Shown here: positions 15,498-23,338 of the stretch, in pieces
How the letters are laid out: each line of letters opens with the position of its first letter
Position numbering within the stretch: position 1 is the first letter of the stretch
NCBI RefSeq assembly: GCF_028446585.1
Contig: NZ_JAPFQL010000006.1
Span: forward strand, 1-64,000
DNA from: Intrasporangium calvum
GTDB lineage: Bacteria > Actinomycetota > Actinomycetes > Actinomycetales > Dermatophilaceae
Reading direction: 5' to 3'
Length of the DNA stretch: 64,000 nucleotides
The notes under the pieces: generated by a model
What the model was told of the DNA's origin: nothing
What the model saw: the letters and a program-made list of their open reading frames with translations, nothing else
Database searches by the model: none
Position numbers and translations under genes: made by a program

Positions 15498-18233
15498 ATG
15501 CCGGAGTCCCGAAGCGGGCGACCTGATACACGTGCGGCGGGGAAGCCTCGTGGACCCGCGCCCGAAGGTGCCGACGATCCGGCCTCATTGCTCCCCCTCG
15601 CAATATCCCGGCCGCAGTCGGCCCTCGCAAGCGCTATGCGGATCATCGACACCTCGGAGGATGCGTCCGCCCTCTCGTTCGCGCACCAGGCCGCCGCCAT
15701 CGTCCACCGCGACGCCGGGCGCAGTGACGAGTCCGTGACGCACGGGTTCGCCGCGCTTCGCCTCGCCCGGGAGGTCAGCGCGCTCCGGCAGGCAGACGTC
15801 ATGGCGACCCTTGGCGTCGTGCTCGCCTATGCCGGCCGCACCAGGGATGGCCTGCGCCAGTTCGACGCGGCCAAGGAGCTGACGCCCGCGGCCGACCTGC
15901 CCCGGCTGCTGCTGCGCCGCGCGCACGTCCTGGCCCTGGTCGGGCGGGACCGCGAGGCGCACGCTGACCTCACCCAGGCCATCACGGGCAGCCGCGCCGT
16001 CGAGGACCGGCTCTGGGAGGCACGCGCCCTGAACAACCGGGTCGTCGTCAGCATCTCGCTGGGCCTGGTCGACGACGCCGACGAGGACGCCCAGCTGGCG
16101 GAGCAGCTCTTCGAGTCCCTCGGTCAGGAGTTCGAGGCGACCGAGGTCCTGCACAACCGCGCAGCCACCGCGATGCTGCGTGGGGACCTGCCCCGAGCCC
16201 TGGAGCTGTTCGACCGGGCCGCCGACCGCTATGCCGCCCTCGGCAGGAGCGGTCCTGAGCTCGACCTCGACCGCGTCGAGGCCCTCCTCACGGCCGGGCT
16301 CTACGACGAGGCCGAGACGGTCGCCGTCGAGGGGCTCGCCCGCCCCGACCTGGCTCCGGTCAAGCGGGCCGAGCTGGTCCTGGCCCAGGCCCGGGCCGCC
16401 CTCGCCACCGGCAAGGCGGCGCTGGCCGGAGAGCGGGCCAACGCAGCAGCGGAGCTGTTCAGCGAGCAACTGCGGGACGCGTGGGTCGACCGGGCCAGGC
16501 TCCTGCGTCTGCGCGCCCAGCATGTGGCCACCCATCCGGAGCTCCAGGCCTGGATGCTCGAGCCCCGCGAGGCGCCGGAGCTGTCGGCCCGGTCCCGCAT
16601 CGCTCAGGAGAAGCGGCTCCTCCGGGAGGCGGACGACCTCGTGGCGTCGTTGCGCGCCTCCGGGTCCCTCGACCTGCCCATGGCCCTGCTCCTGCGCGGG
16701 CGGATCGCCCGCTACGCCGGGCTCCCCGAGGTGGCGCGCGACAGCCTGACCGCCGCTGCGGCCGCGCGCCGGTCGGGGCCACCCCTCTCCCGCGCCGCGG
16801 GGTGGCTCGCGGCGGCCCTGCTCGCCGACCAGTCCGGTGACCGTCGCGCGCTGTATGCCGCCTGCCGGCACGGCCTCGACGCGGTCGACGAACATCGGGC
16901 CATCCTCGGCGACCTCGAGCTGCGAGCGCTCGCGAGTGGCCACGGCATCGAGTTCGCCCGCTTGGCAGTCGCTTCCGCTGTGCGCTCCGGTCGCGCCCGT
17001 GACCTCTGGTGGTGGGCCGAGCGGTGGCGGGCCGCCGCCCTCAACGGCACGATCACGAGACCTGACGACCCCGCCCTGCGCCGCGACGTGGCCGCCCTGC
17101 GCGACGTGACCCGGCGACTCGACACCCAGACGGATGGGGATCCGGCTCTCCTTGCCACCTGGCAGGCAGAACGCAGGCGGCTCGAGTCGTCGATCCGGCA
17201 CGCCCACCACCGGATGCGCTCAGACCACGACAGCGACTTCGGCGTCCCGGCGGGCCTCGATCTCGACGCCGTGCTGGCCGAGCTGGGTGACGGCGTCCTG
17301 CTCACCTTCGTCAACGACGGTGGCAGCCTGCACCTCGTCATGGTGTGTCGGCGGCGGGTCCGCCACCTCGAGGTCGGCAGCGCTGCCAGCGCCGAGAAGG
17401 AGGCCGACTTCGCCCGGTTCGCGCTGCGCCGTGCGGCGTCCGGCCGGCTCGTCGACCTGGATGCAGCGGGGGCCCGTCTCGAGGCGGCGCTGCTGGGCCC
17501 CCACGAATCGACGCTCCGCCAGCTCGTCGGCGACGACGACCGGCCCGTCATCGTCGTGCCACCAGCCGGGCTCCTCACCGCCCCGTGGGGCCTGCTGCCA
17601 CTGTTCGCGCGCTCCCCACTGTCGGTCAGCCCCTCCGTCACCCAGTGGCTCAAGGCCCGACGCTCCGGCCGGGGCCGGGACGCCGGGCACGTCTCCCTCA
17701 TCACCGGTCCCGACCTGAGCACGCGCGAGTCCGAAGTCACGAACCTCAGCCCCATCCATCACGGTGCACTCGTCCTGCCAGCGGACAAGGCGACGGTTGC
17801 GGCCGCCCTCGAGATCCTGGACGGGGCCGGGCTGGCCCACATCGCCGCGCACGGCACCTTCCGAGCCGAGGCGCCGCTCTTCTCGTCACTCCAGCTGGCG
17901 GACGGCCCGCTCACGGTGCACGACCTCGAGGAGCTGCAGCAGCCGCCCCGGTCGATCATCCTCTCCGCCTGCGACTCGGGCGGGGCCGCTCCGATCGGCC
18001 CGCACGAGGCACTGGGTCTCGTGTCAGCCCTCCTGGGCATGGGCACGGCCGACGTCCTGGCCAGCGTCGTGCCGGTCAACGACCAGGCCACGCTCAGCGT
18101 CATGGGTCACGTGCATGGTGTCGCCGGCCGGGGTGGGACCCTCACCGAGGGCTGGCTCGCAGCGCGGAAGGCCGCCGCGGGCGACGTCCTGCACGCCGCG
18201 ACCGCCGCATCGTTCACGGCGTGGGGTGCCTGA
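15498..18233 (+). CDS. TPR-CHAT protein, caspase-like protease
   Basis: About 911 residues. Residues roughly 50-520 are helical tetratricopeptide-type repeats (for example ATEVLHNRAATAMLRGDLPRA). The C-terminal CHAT domain (about 610-911) carries His in HIAAHGTF (near 783) and Cys in LSACDSGG (near 822), the caspase-like dyad, both intact. The GTG at 15432 and ATG at 15486 have no usable ribosome site. The ATG at 15498 (or GTG 15495) lies 9-12 bases after AAGG. The gene ends 6 bases from the convergent small protein gene. CHAT proteases act in prokaryotic conflict and cell-death systems; the trigger and target here are unknown. Confidence 0.88.
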   Translation: MPESRSGRPDTRAAGKPRGPAPEGADDPASLLPLAISRPQSALASAMRIIDTSEDASALSFAHQAAAIVHRDAGRSDESVTHGFAALRLAREVSALRQADVMATLGVVLAYAGRTRDGLRQFDAAKELTPAADLPRLLLRRAHVLALVGRDREAHADLTQAITGSRAVEDRLWEARALNNRVVVSISLGLVDDADEDAQLAEQLFESLGQEFEATEVLHNRAATAMLRGDLPRALELFDRAADRYAALGRSGPELDLDRVEALLTAGLYDEAETVAVEGLARPDLAPVKRAELVLAQARAALATGKAALAGERANAAAELFSEQLRDAWVDRARLLRLRAQHVATHPELQAWMLEPREAPELSARSRIAQEKRLLREADDLVASLRASGSLDLPMALLLRGRIARYAGLPEVARDSLTAAAAARRSGPPLSRAAGWLAAALLADQSGDRRALYAACRHGLDAVDEHRAILGDLELRALASGHGIEFARLAVASAVRSGRARDLWWWAERWRAAALNGTITRPDDPALRRDVAALRDVTRRLDTQTDGDPALLATWQAERRRLESSIRHAHHRMRSDHDSDFGVPAGLDLDAVLAELGDGVLLTFVNDGGSLHLVMVCRRRVRHLEVGSAASAEKEADFARFALRRAASGRLVDLDAAGARLEAALLGPHESTLRQLVGDDDRPVIVVPPAGLLTAPWGLLPLFARSPLSVSPSVTQWLKARRSGRGRDAGHVSLITGPDLSTRESEVTNLSPIHHGALVLPADKATVAAALEILDGAGLAHIAAHGTFRAEAPLFSSLQLADGPLTVHDLEELQQPPRSIILSACDSGGAAPIGPHEALGLVSALLGMGTADVLASVVPVNDQATLSVMGHVHGVAGRGGTLTEGWLAARKAAAGDVLHAATAASFTAWGA

Positions 18234-18239
18234 CCCGAC

Positions 18240-18722
18240 TCAGCCCACGTCGAACCACGTGGTCGCCATGACGCGTTCGCCGGCCCGCTCGAGCACGATC
18301 CGCGCCAGGCCGAGCGGCACCCGCTCGAAGCTGAAGCGCTCGTCCTCGAGGTCGACGGTGCGCGTCAGCGACCGGGTCTCGAGGATCACGTGGGCGCCCT
18401 CCGCCAGCGTGCCCGACTCGTCGGTCACGACGCCGAGGATCCGGCCGAAGTCGCCCCGCCAGGTGACGTCCAGCTCGATCGACACGGACCCGTGCTCAAA
18501 GACGAGCAGGCGCGACGTGCCCCGGGCGCTGTCCGTGACGCGGAGCGCCGCGGACATGGCCTCGCTGGCCAGCTTCATCAAGGCGGTGTCGGCGTGGTGC
18601 AGGGCGAAGGCCGCCCGGCCCAGCTCGACGACGTCGGGGGGCACGGGATCGAGCACGGCGACGATGGAGCCGAGTTGCTCCAGGAGCTCGATGTCGTCAG
18701 GGTGCAGGTCGTGGGTGGTCAT
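18240..18722 (-). CDS. Small protein with C-terminal beta-sandwich, sigma-coupled
   Basis: 160 residues. The N-terminal part (LDPVPPDVVELGRAAFALHHAD) is helical. The C-terminal half (GVVTDESGTLAEGAHVILE...) reads like a carboxypeptidase-regulatory or Cna-B type beta-sandwich. No membrane segment or signal peptide. Its ATG overlaps the sigma factor stop (ATGA), so it is co-translated with it, and its 3' end meets the CHAT gene head-on. It may be an anti-sigma-like or adaptor protein of the protease system; this is inference and no family is firmly recognised. Confidence 0.7.
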   Translation of the reverse strand: MTTHDLHPDDIELLEQLGSIVAVLDPVPPDVVELGRAAFALHHADTALMKLASEAMSAALRVTDSARGTSRLLVFEHGSVSIELDVTWRGDFGRILGVVTDESGTLAEGAHVILETRSLTRTVDLEDERFSFERVPLGLARIVLERAGERVMATTWFDVG

Positions 18723-19309
18723 GAGGGTCGACCCCCTCCGCTCTCAAATGCGTAGCCGGTGTCGGAGACCAGTGACCGCAGCGTGGAGAGGCAACGCATG
18801 CGCGTGGGGCCGATGGAGCCCACGGGCATGCCCAGAGAGGCGGACACCTCTGCATAGTTGGGTCGGTCGCACACCATGAGGACGCGCAACAGCCGTTGGC
18901 ACCGCTCTGACAGCCTGCTGAAGCAGGACCAGAGCTGAACGTCGCGCTCCTTCTCGAGGAGCGAGGCGTCCAGTGCCGCCGACTCGACGTCGACGAGCAT
19001 CGGCCCGAGATCGTCGTCGCGGACGAGGACGTCACGTCCGCGCCGTCGCAACAGCGAGAGGCATTCGTGCCGAGCCGTCGTGGCCAGCCACCCGGGGAGT
19101 GCTTCGGGCTGCTCGATCCGGTGCAGGTTGTCGAGCAGGCGAAGCCAGGTGTTCTGCACGACGTCAGCGGCGTCGTCCATGGAGAGCCGGTGCGCCCGTC
19201 CGACCGACCAGAGCAGGCTCGAGAACCGCTCGACGATCGCGTTCCACGCCTCGGGGTCTCCTTGGGCCGCGGCGGTCACGAGCTCGGTGAGACCGCTGGG
19301 TTCGTGCAT
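18719..19309 (-). CDS. ECF-type sigma-70 family sigma factor
   Basis: 196 residues. Region 2 is visible (DPEAWNAIVERFSSLLWSV, then DAADVVQNTWLRLLDNL) and region 4 as well (CDRPNYAEVSASLGMPVGSIGPTR). Upstream in-frame ATGs exist, but the ATG at 19309 (MHEPSGLTEL) has GAGAGG eight bases before it. It overlaps the 160-residue gene, forming a two-gene operon adjoining the CHAT and S8 protease genes, and may control their expression. No cognate promoter motif could be identified by eye. Confidence 0.9.
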   Translation of the reverse strand: MHEPSGLTELVTAAAQGDPEAWNAIVERFSSLLWSVGRAHRLSMDDAADVVQNTWLRLLDNLHRIEQPEALPGWLATTARHECLSLLRRRGRDVLVRDDDLGPMLVDVESAALDASLLEKERDVQLWSCFSRLSERCQRLLRVLMVCDRPNYAEVSASLGMPVGSIGPTRMRCLSTLRSLVSDTGYAFESGGGRPS

Positions 19310-19406
19310 GTCACGCCTCTCTCTCAGCGTGTTCATCGTAGGTCTCACGGTCTAGAGAGTCGGTAGGAACCGGTCAGATACACCCCAACAGGAAGGCCGC
19401 GCTGGG

Positions 19407-19453
19407 AGCCAGCCCAGCGGCATACGGAAGAAGGTGTATGCCGCTGGGCTCGG
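19407..19453. repeat. Dispersed repeat, inverted pair
   Basis: Reverse copy AGCCCAGCGGCATACGG (19411-19427) and forward copy GTATGCCGCTGGGCT (19436-19450) form a strong hairpin. It lies downstream of the DUF4190 gene and upstream of the sigma factor operon, in the position of a terminator for the former. Confidence 0.75.
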
Positions 19454-19485
19454 TGCGGCGTGCGAGGCTCGGGCCGGGGGCCGGC

Positions 19486-20289
19486 CTACTTGAGGACCGA
19501 CCCGCGCACTCCACCGTCGAGGGAGGAGGCGATGCACAGGGCCGTCGCGTCCACCTCCCAGGCGAACCGCGAGTCCGGGTAGATGAAGAAGAACTCGACG
19601 CGGTCAAGCTTGGACTCGTCCAGCAGCGGCTCCGACGCCACGATGCACCTGCGCTCGGCGAGGGCGCCCACCGCTTCTTCGCTCCCGGGGAAGGGCTCGT
19701 CCCCGAAGTCGACGATCGTGATGAGCTGCATCTCGTGCTCGTCGTCGCAGCTGCTCAGTGACGCCCAGTCCAGGGATGCCGGGCTGATCCCGGAGAAGCA
19801 GTCGCCGGGACGCAGCTCGTCGATGGTGACCCGTCCGGTGGTGGGGTGCGCCGCCGACGGGGCCGCCACCCCGTCCTCCACTCGTTCGCTGCCCACGAAG
19901 GCGAGCAGCGCCGCAAGGATGAGGCCCCAGCTGATCGTCGTGAGGGAGCCGACGACGATCCCGGTGATCGCCATGCCACGCCCTCGCTGGGCCCGGGCGC
20001 GCAGCTGGCGCAGCGCGATGATGCCGAGGACGAGCGCGACGAGGCCGGCACCCGGGACGAAGAAGGCGAGACCGCACACCAGGGCCGCGATGGCGAGACC
20101 GTTGGCGCCGTCCGGGGCCGGCCCCGGCGGGGCTGCATAGGGCGACACGGGCGAGCTCGAGCCGGGCGGGGGCGGTGGGAGCAGTGGACCGTCGCCAGAG
20201 GGGGGCGACAGGGGCGGGGGCAGGGTCACGGCAGGACGATGCCACGACGATTCCCGGCGCGCTCCCCGAGACCGGCCCGTGCCGGTCAC
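19486..20289 (-). CDS. DUF4190 membrane protein with septum-formation-like domain
   Basis: About 267 residues. A Pro/Ser-rich cytoplasmic tail is followed by the DUF4190 hairpin of two membrane segments (AIAALVCGLAFFVPGAGLVA, then GIVVGSLTTISWGLILAALL). An extracytoplasmic domain follows with GDCF and SSCDDEHEMQ, resembling the septum-formation domain. The GTG start at 20289 lacks a clear ribosome site, so a later GTG (20229) is possible. It lies 21 bases after the phosphatase gene and is probably co-transcribed. Confidence 0.75.
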   Translation of the reverse strand: MTGTGRSRGARRESSWHRPAVTLPPPLSPPSGDGPLLPPPPPGSSSPVSPYAAPPGPAPDGANGLAIAALVCGLAFFVPGAGLVALVLGIIALRQLRARAQRGRGMAITGIVVGSLTTISWGLILAALLAFVGSERVEDGVAAPSAAHPTTGRVTIDELRPGDCFSGISPASLDWASLSSCDDEHEMQLITIVDFGDEPFPGSEEAVGALAERRCIVASEPLLDESKLDRVEFFFIYPDSRFAWEVDATALCIASSLDGGVRGSVLK

Positions 20290-20310
20290 GATTCGGCAGC
20301 GGTATCGCGG

Positions 20311-21078
20311 TCAGCTGCCAGCGGCCTCTTGCGCAGCGCGGTCCTGAGCGGAGAGCTGGACCACGACCGCCGTCACGTTGTCCCGCCCTCCGGCTGCCAC
20401 GGCGCGACGCACCAGTTCCCCAGCGGCTTCCGTTGCGTCGGCCGACCCGATGAGCACGGCTTCGATCTCGTCCTTGGTCAGCTCGTTGGACAAGCCGTCC
20501 GAGCAGATGACGAAGGTTTCACCGGGGCGGGGTGGCAGGACCCAGGTGTCGACGACTCCCATCGGCTCGCGACCCAGCGACCGGGTGATGATGTTGCGGC
20601 TCGGGTGCCGCTGGGCCTGCTCCTCGGTGAGGAGCCCACGCTCGACGAGCTCCCAGACCTCCGAGTGGTCGACGGTGACCTGGGTCAGCTGGTCGTCGAC
20701 GAGCTGGTAGACCCGCGAGTCTCCGATGTTGAAGACGACCCACTCCTGGGACTCCGCGCCCGTCGTGAGGGCGAGGCCGGCCACGGTCGTGCCCATGCCG
20801 GCCCGCTCCGGGTGCTGCGCAGCAGACTCCAGGATCCGGCGGTTGGCCTCGCCCAACTGGTTGACGACGTCCTCGACGGCCAGCTGCGGACGGTCGGAAA
20901 GCTCGACGAGCGCGTCGACGGCGATGGTGCTCGCCACCTCGCCCGCGGCGTGCCCGCCCATGCCATCGGCGACCACGAAGACGGTGCCTGCGGCCCGCCC
21001 ACAGTCCTCGTTGTGGCGGCGGACCCGCCCGACGTCGGACGCGACGCCGACCGAGATCGCGGACTGGTCGATCGTCAT
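20311..21078 (-). CDS. PP2C-type Ser/Thr protein phosphatase
   Basis: 255-residue soluble metal-dependent phosphatase with the full set of PP2C motifs: RRHNED, VADGMGGHAAGE, GDSRVY, CSDGLSNEL and GGRDNVTAVVV. It removes phosphate from proteins modified by Ser/Thr kinases. No transmembrane tail, unlike PstP of the pknAB cluster. It lies downstream of the CCA-adding enzyme on the same strand with a 136-base gap, and upstream of the DUF4190 gene. Confidence 0.95.
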   Translation of the reverse strand: MTIDQSAISVGVASDVGRVRRHNEDCGRAAGTVFVVADGMGGHAAGEVASTIAVDALVELSDRPQLAVEDVVNQLGEANRRILESAAQHPERAGMGTTVAGLALTTGAESQEWVVFNIGDSRVYQLVDDQLTQVTVDHSEVWELVERGLLTEEQAQRHPSRNIITRSLGREPMGVVDTWVLPPRPGETFVICSDGLSNELTKDEIEAVLIGSADATEAAGELVRRAVAAGGRDNVTAVVVQLSAQDRAAQEAAGS

Positions 21079-21214
21079 GATGTCCTTTCGTCACTTCGGA
21101 CGGTATCCGCTGGTCGAATCCCCGGGAACGGAGTTGCGCCGCGGCGCGGCAAGTCAATCAAAGACCGGTCTCCCATGTCAGTCCCGGGTCAGACAAAGGA
21201 GGCGTGGACTCTGA

Positions 21215-22690
21215 TCAGCGCCGCGCGGCCCACCAGGCGATGAGCTTGTCGCGCGCCGCGTCCTTGCCGATGGGCCCCTCGTCGAGGCGGACCCCGAGGA
21301 GGAACTTGTAGGCCTCGCCGAGGACGGGCCCCGGCGGGATCCCCAGCGCCTCGGCGATCTCGTTGCCGTTGAGCTCGGGGCGGACGGCCGCCAGCTCCTC
21401 CTGCTCCGCGAGCCGCTCGATGCGGCGCTCGAGGTCGTCGTAGGCGCGGGAGAGCCGATCGGCCTTGCGGACGTTGCGCGTCGTGCTGTCCGAGCGAGTG
21501 AGCCGGTGGAGCCGCTGGAGCAACGGCCCGGCGTCGGTGACGTAGCGACGCACCGCGGAGTCGGTCCACTGCCCGTCGCCGTAGCCGTGGAAGCGCAGGT
21601 GCAGCTCGACCAGTCGCGCGACCGCCTTGACGGTGTCCTTGTCATAGCGCATGGCCTTGAGCCGCTTGGCCGTCATCCGCGCCCCGACGAGCTCGTGGTG
21701 GTGGAAGGAGACACCGCCACCCGGCTCGAACCGGCGGGTCGCCGGCTTGCCGATGTCGTGGAGCAGCGCCGCGAGCCGGAGGACGAGGTCGGGGCCCGGC
21801 ACCCGGTCATCGGGAGCGTCTGCGGGCCCCTCGAGGTCGATCGCCTGCTCCAGGACCGTGAGGGAGTGCTCGTAGACGTCCTTGTGGCGGTGGTGCTCGT
21901 CGACCTCGAGCCGCAGCGCCGGCAGCTCGGGGAGGAACTCGTCGGCGAGACCGGTGTCGACGAGGAGCGTCAGGCCCGGCCGAGGCGTCGGCGACAGCAG
22001 GAGCTTGGTGAACTCGTCCCGGATCCGCTCGGCGGAGATGATCGACAGCGTGGCGGCCCGCTCGGTCATCGCCGTGCGCACCTCGGGCGCCACCTCGAAG
22101 CCGAGCTGGGACGTGAAGCGGGCCGCCCGCATCATCCGCAGCGGGTCGTCGGCGAAGGACTCCTCCGGCGGTGCCGGCGTCATCAGTCGCCGCGCAGCCA
22201 GGTCGGCGAGACCGTCGTGGACGTCGACGAACTCGAGGCTCGGCAGCCGGATCGCCATCGCGTTGACGGTGAAGTCACGTCGGACGAGGTCCCCCTCGAG
22301 GGTGTCGCCGAACATCACCTCCGGCTTGCGGCTCGTCCGGTCGTAGGTGTCGGCCCGGTAGGTCGTGATCTCGACGTGGTGGCTCCCCTTGCGCAGGCCG
22401 ATCGTGCCGAACTCACGGCCGATGTCCCAGTGCGCGTCGGCCCAGCCCCTGACCGCCGCGAGGATGGCGTCAGGTCCAGCGTCGGTGGTGAAGTCGAGGT
22501 CCGGGGAGGTCCGGCCGAGGAAGGCGTCGCGCACCGGGCCGCCCACGAGGGCGAGCTGGTGCCCACGGTCGGCGAAGCGCTGCCCGAGCTCCTGGAGCAG
22601 CGGCAGCACAGGAGCCAGCTGGGCGACCGCCCCGCGCAGCAGCGGCAGGTGCGTCGGGTCGGGCGTGGTCGCAGTGGGACGGTCAGACAC
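21215..22690 (-). CDS. pcnB: CCA tRNA nucleotidyltransferase with HD domain
   Basis: 491 residues. The class II nucleotidyltransferase head shows LVGGPVRDAFLG, DLDFTTDA and RRDFTVNAMA; the C-terminal HD domain shows LLHDIGKPATRRF. It adds or repairs the CCA end of tRNAs. GTG start at 22690; the longer open frame upstream runs through the NUDIX gene region and is not coding. This gene next to a NUDIX gene and a DUF6049 gene is the standard actinobacterial order. Confidence 0.95.
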   Translation of the reverse strand: MSDRPTATTPDPTHLPLLRGAVAQLAPVLPLLQELGQRFADRGHQLALVGGPVRDAFLGRTSPDLDFTTDAGPDAILAAVRGWADAHWDIGREFGTIGLRKGSHHVEITTYRADTYDRTSRKPEVMFGDTLEGDLVRRDFTVNAMAIRLPSLEFVDVHDGLADLAARRLMTPAPPEESFADDPLRMMRAARFTSQLGFEVAPEVRTAMTERAATLSIISAERIRDEFTKLLLSPTPRPGLTLLVDTGLADEFLPELPALRLEVDEHHRHKDVYEHSLTVLEQAIDLEGPADAPDDRVPGPDLVLRLAALLHDIGKPATRRFEPGGGVSFHHHELVGARMTAKRLKAMRYDKDTVKAVARLVELHLRFHGYGDGQWTDSAVRRYVTDAGPLLQRLHRLTRSDSTTRNVRKADRLSRAYDDLERRIERLAEQEELAAVRPELNGNEIAEALGIPPGPVLGEAYKFLLGVRLDEGPIGKDAARDKLIAWWAARR

Positions 22691-22708
22691 GGGGTCAAGC
22701 CTATTTGA

Positions 22709-22809
22709 GATGCCGTATGCCGCTGGGCTCGTTCCGGACCGGCCTGACCTCCCAGCCCTCCCGCCCACCGAGCGGTGGGCAGGGAGCGTGCCCAGCGGCA
22801 TACGGCATC
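22709..22809. repeat. Dispersed repeat, perfect 20-bp inverted pair with long loop
   Basis: Arms 22709-22728 and 22790-22809 are exact reverse complements over 20 bases (core GTATGCCGCTGGGC). They are separated by 61 bases in the divergent promoter region of pcnB and the NUDIX gene. Confidence 0.8.
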
Positions 22810-22852
22810 CGCGGTGGGGGCGCGAAGTGGGCTGCTTGGTTATGGTGGCGAC

Positions 22853-23338
22853 ATGACCGCGCAGGCCGCCCCGAGCTCCCAGCCGGGAAGGCGTCTGCCC
22901 GCGGTCGAGGAGCGGTCGGCGGGCGGCATCGTCGTCGACATTCGCGACGGCTGCGCGCTCATTGCGATCATCGCCCGACGCAACCGCGCCGGCCGCATCG
23001 AGTGGTGCCTGCCCAAGGGCCACGTCGAGCCCGGCGAGACCCTCGTCGAGACCGCCGCGCGCGAGGTCGCCGAGGAGACCGGCATCGTCGGCCGCGTCCT
23101 CATCGAGCTGGGGACGATCGACTACTGGTTCGCCACCTCGACCAAGCGCGTCCACAAGTACGTCCACCACTACCTCCTCGAGGCGCTCGGCGGTGAGCTG
23201 TCCATCGAGAACGACCCGGACCGCGAGGCCATCGACGTCGCCTGGATGCGTCTCGACGAGGTCCACCGACAGCTCACCTTCCCCAACGAGCGCCGCATCG
23301 CGCAGGCGGCGTGGAACCGGTTGGCAGGCACGGCGTGA
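22853..23338 (+). CDS. NUDIX hydrolase
   Basis: 161 residues. The NUDIX box lies near residues 60-82 (GHVEPGETLVET, then AAREVAEETGI), with all catalytic Glu residues present. It hydrolyses a nucleoside diphosphate-linked substrate; its standard position next to pcnB hints at RNA or nucleotide housekeeping, but the substrate is not readable. The ATG at 22853 follows a GGTGG site; the in-frame ATG at 22775 lies inside the repeat region and was rejected. The stop overlaps the next start (GTGA). Confidence 0.92.
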   Translation: MTAQAAPSSQPGRRLPAVEERSAGGIVVDIRDGCALIAIIARRNRAGRIEWCLPKGHVEPGETLVETAAREVAEETGIVGRVLIELGTIDYWFATSTKRVHKYVHHYLLEALGGELSIENDPDREAIDVAWMRLDEVHRQLTFPNERRIAQAAWNRLAGTA

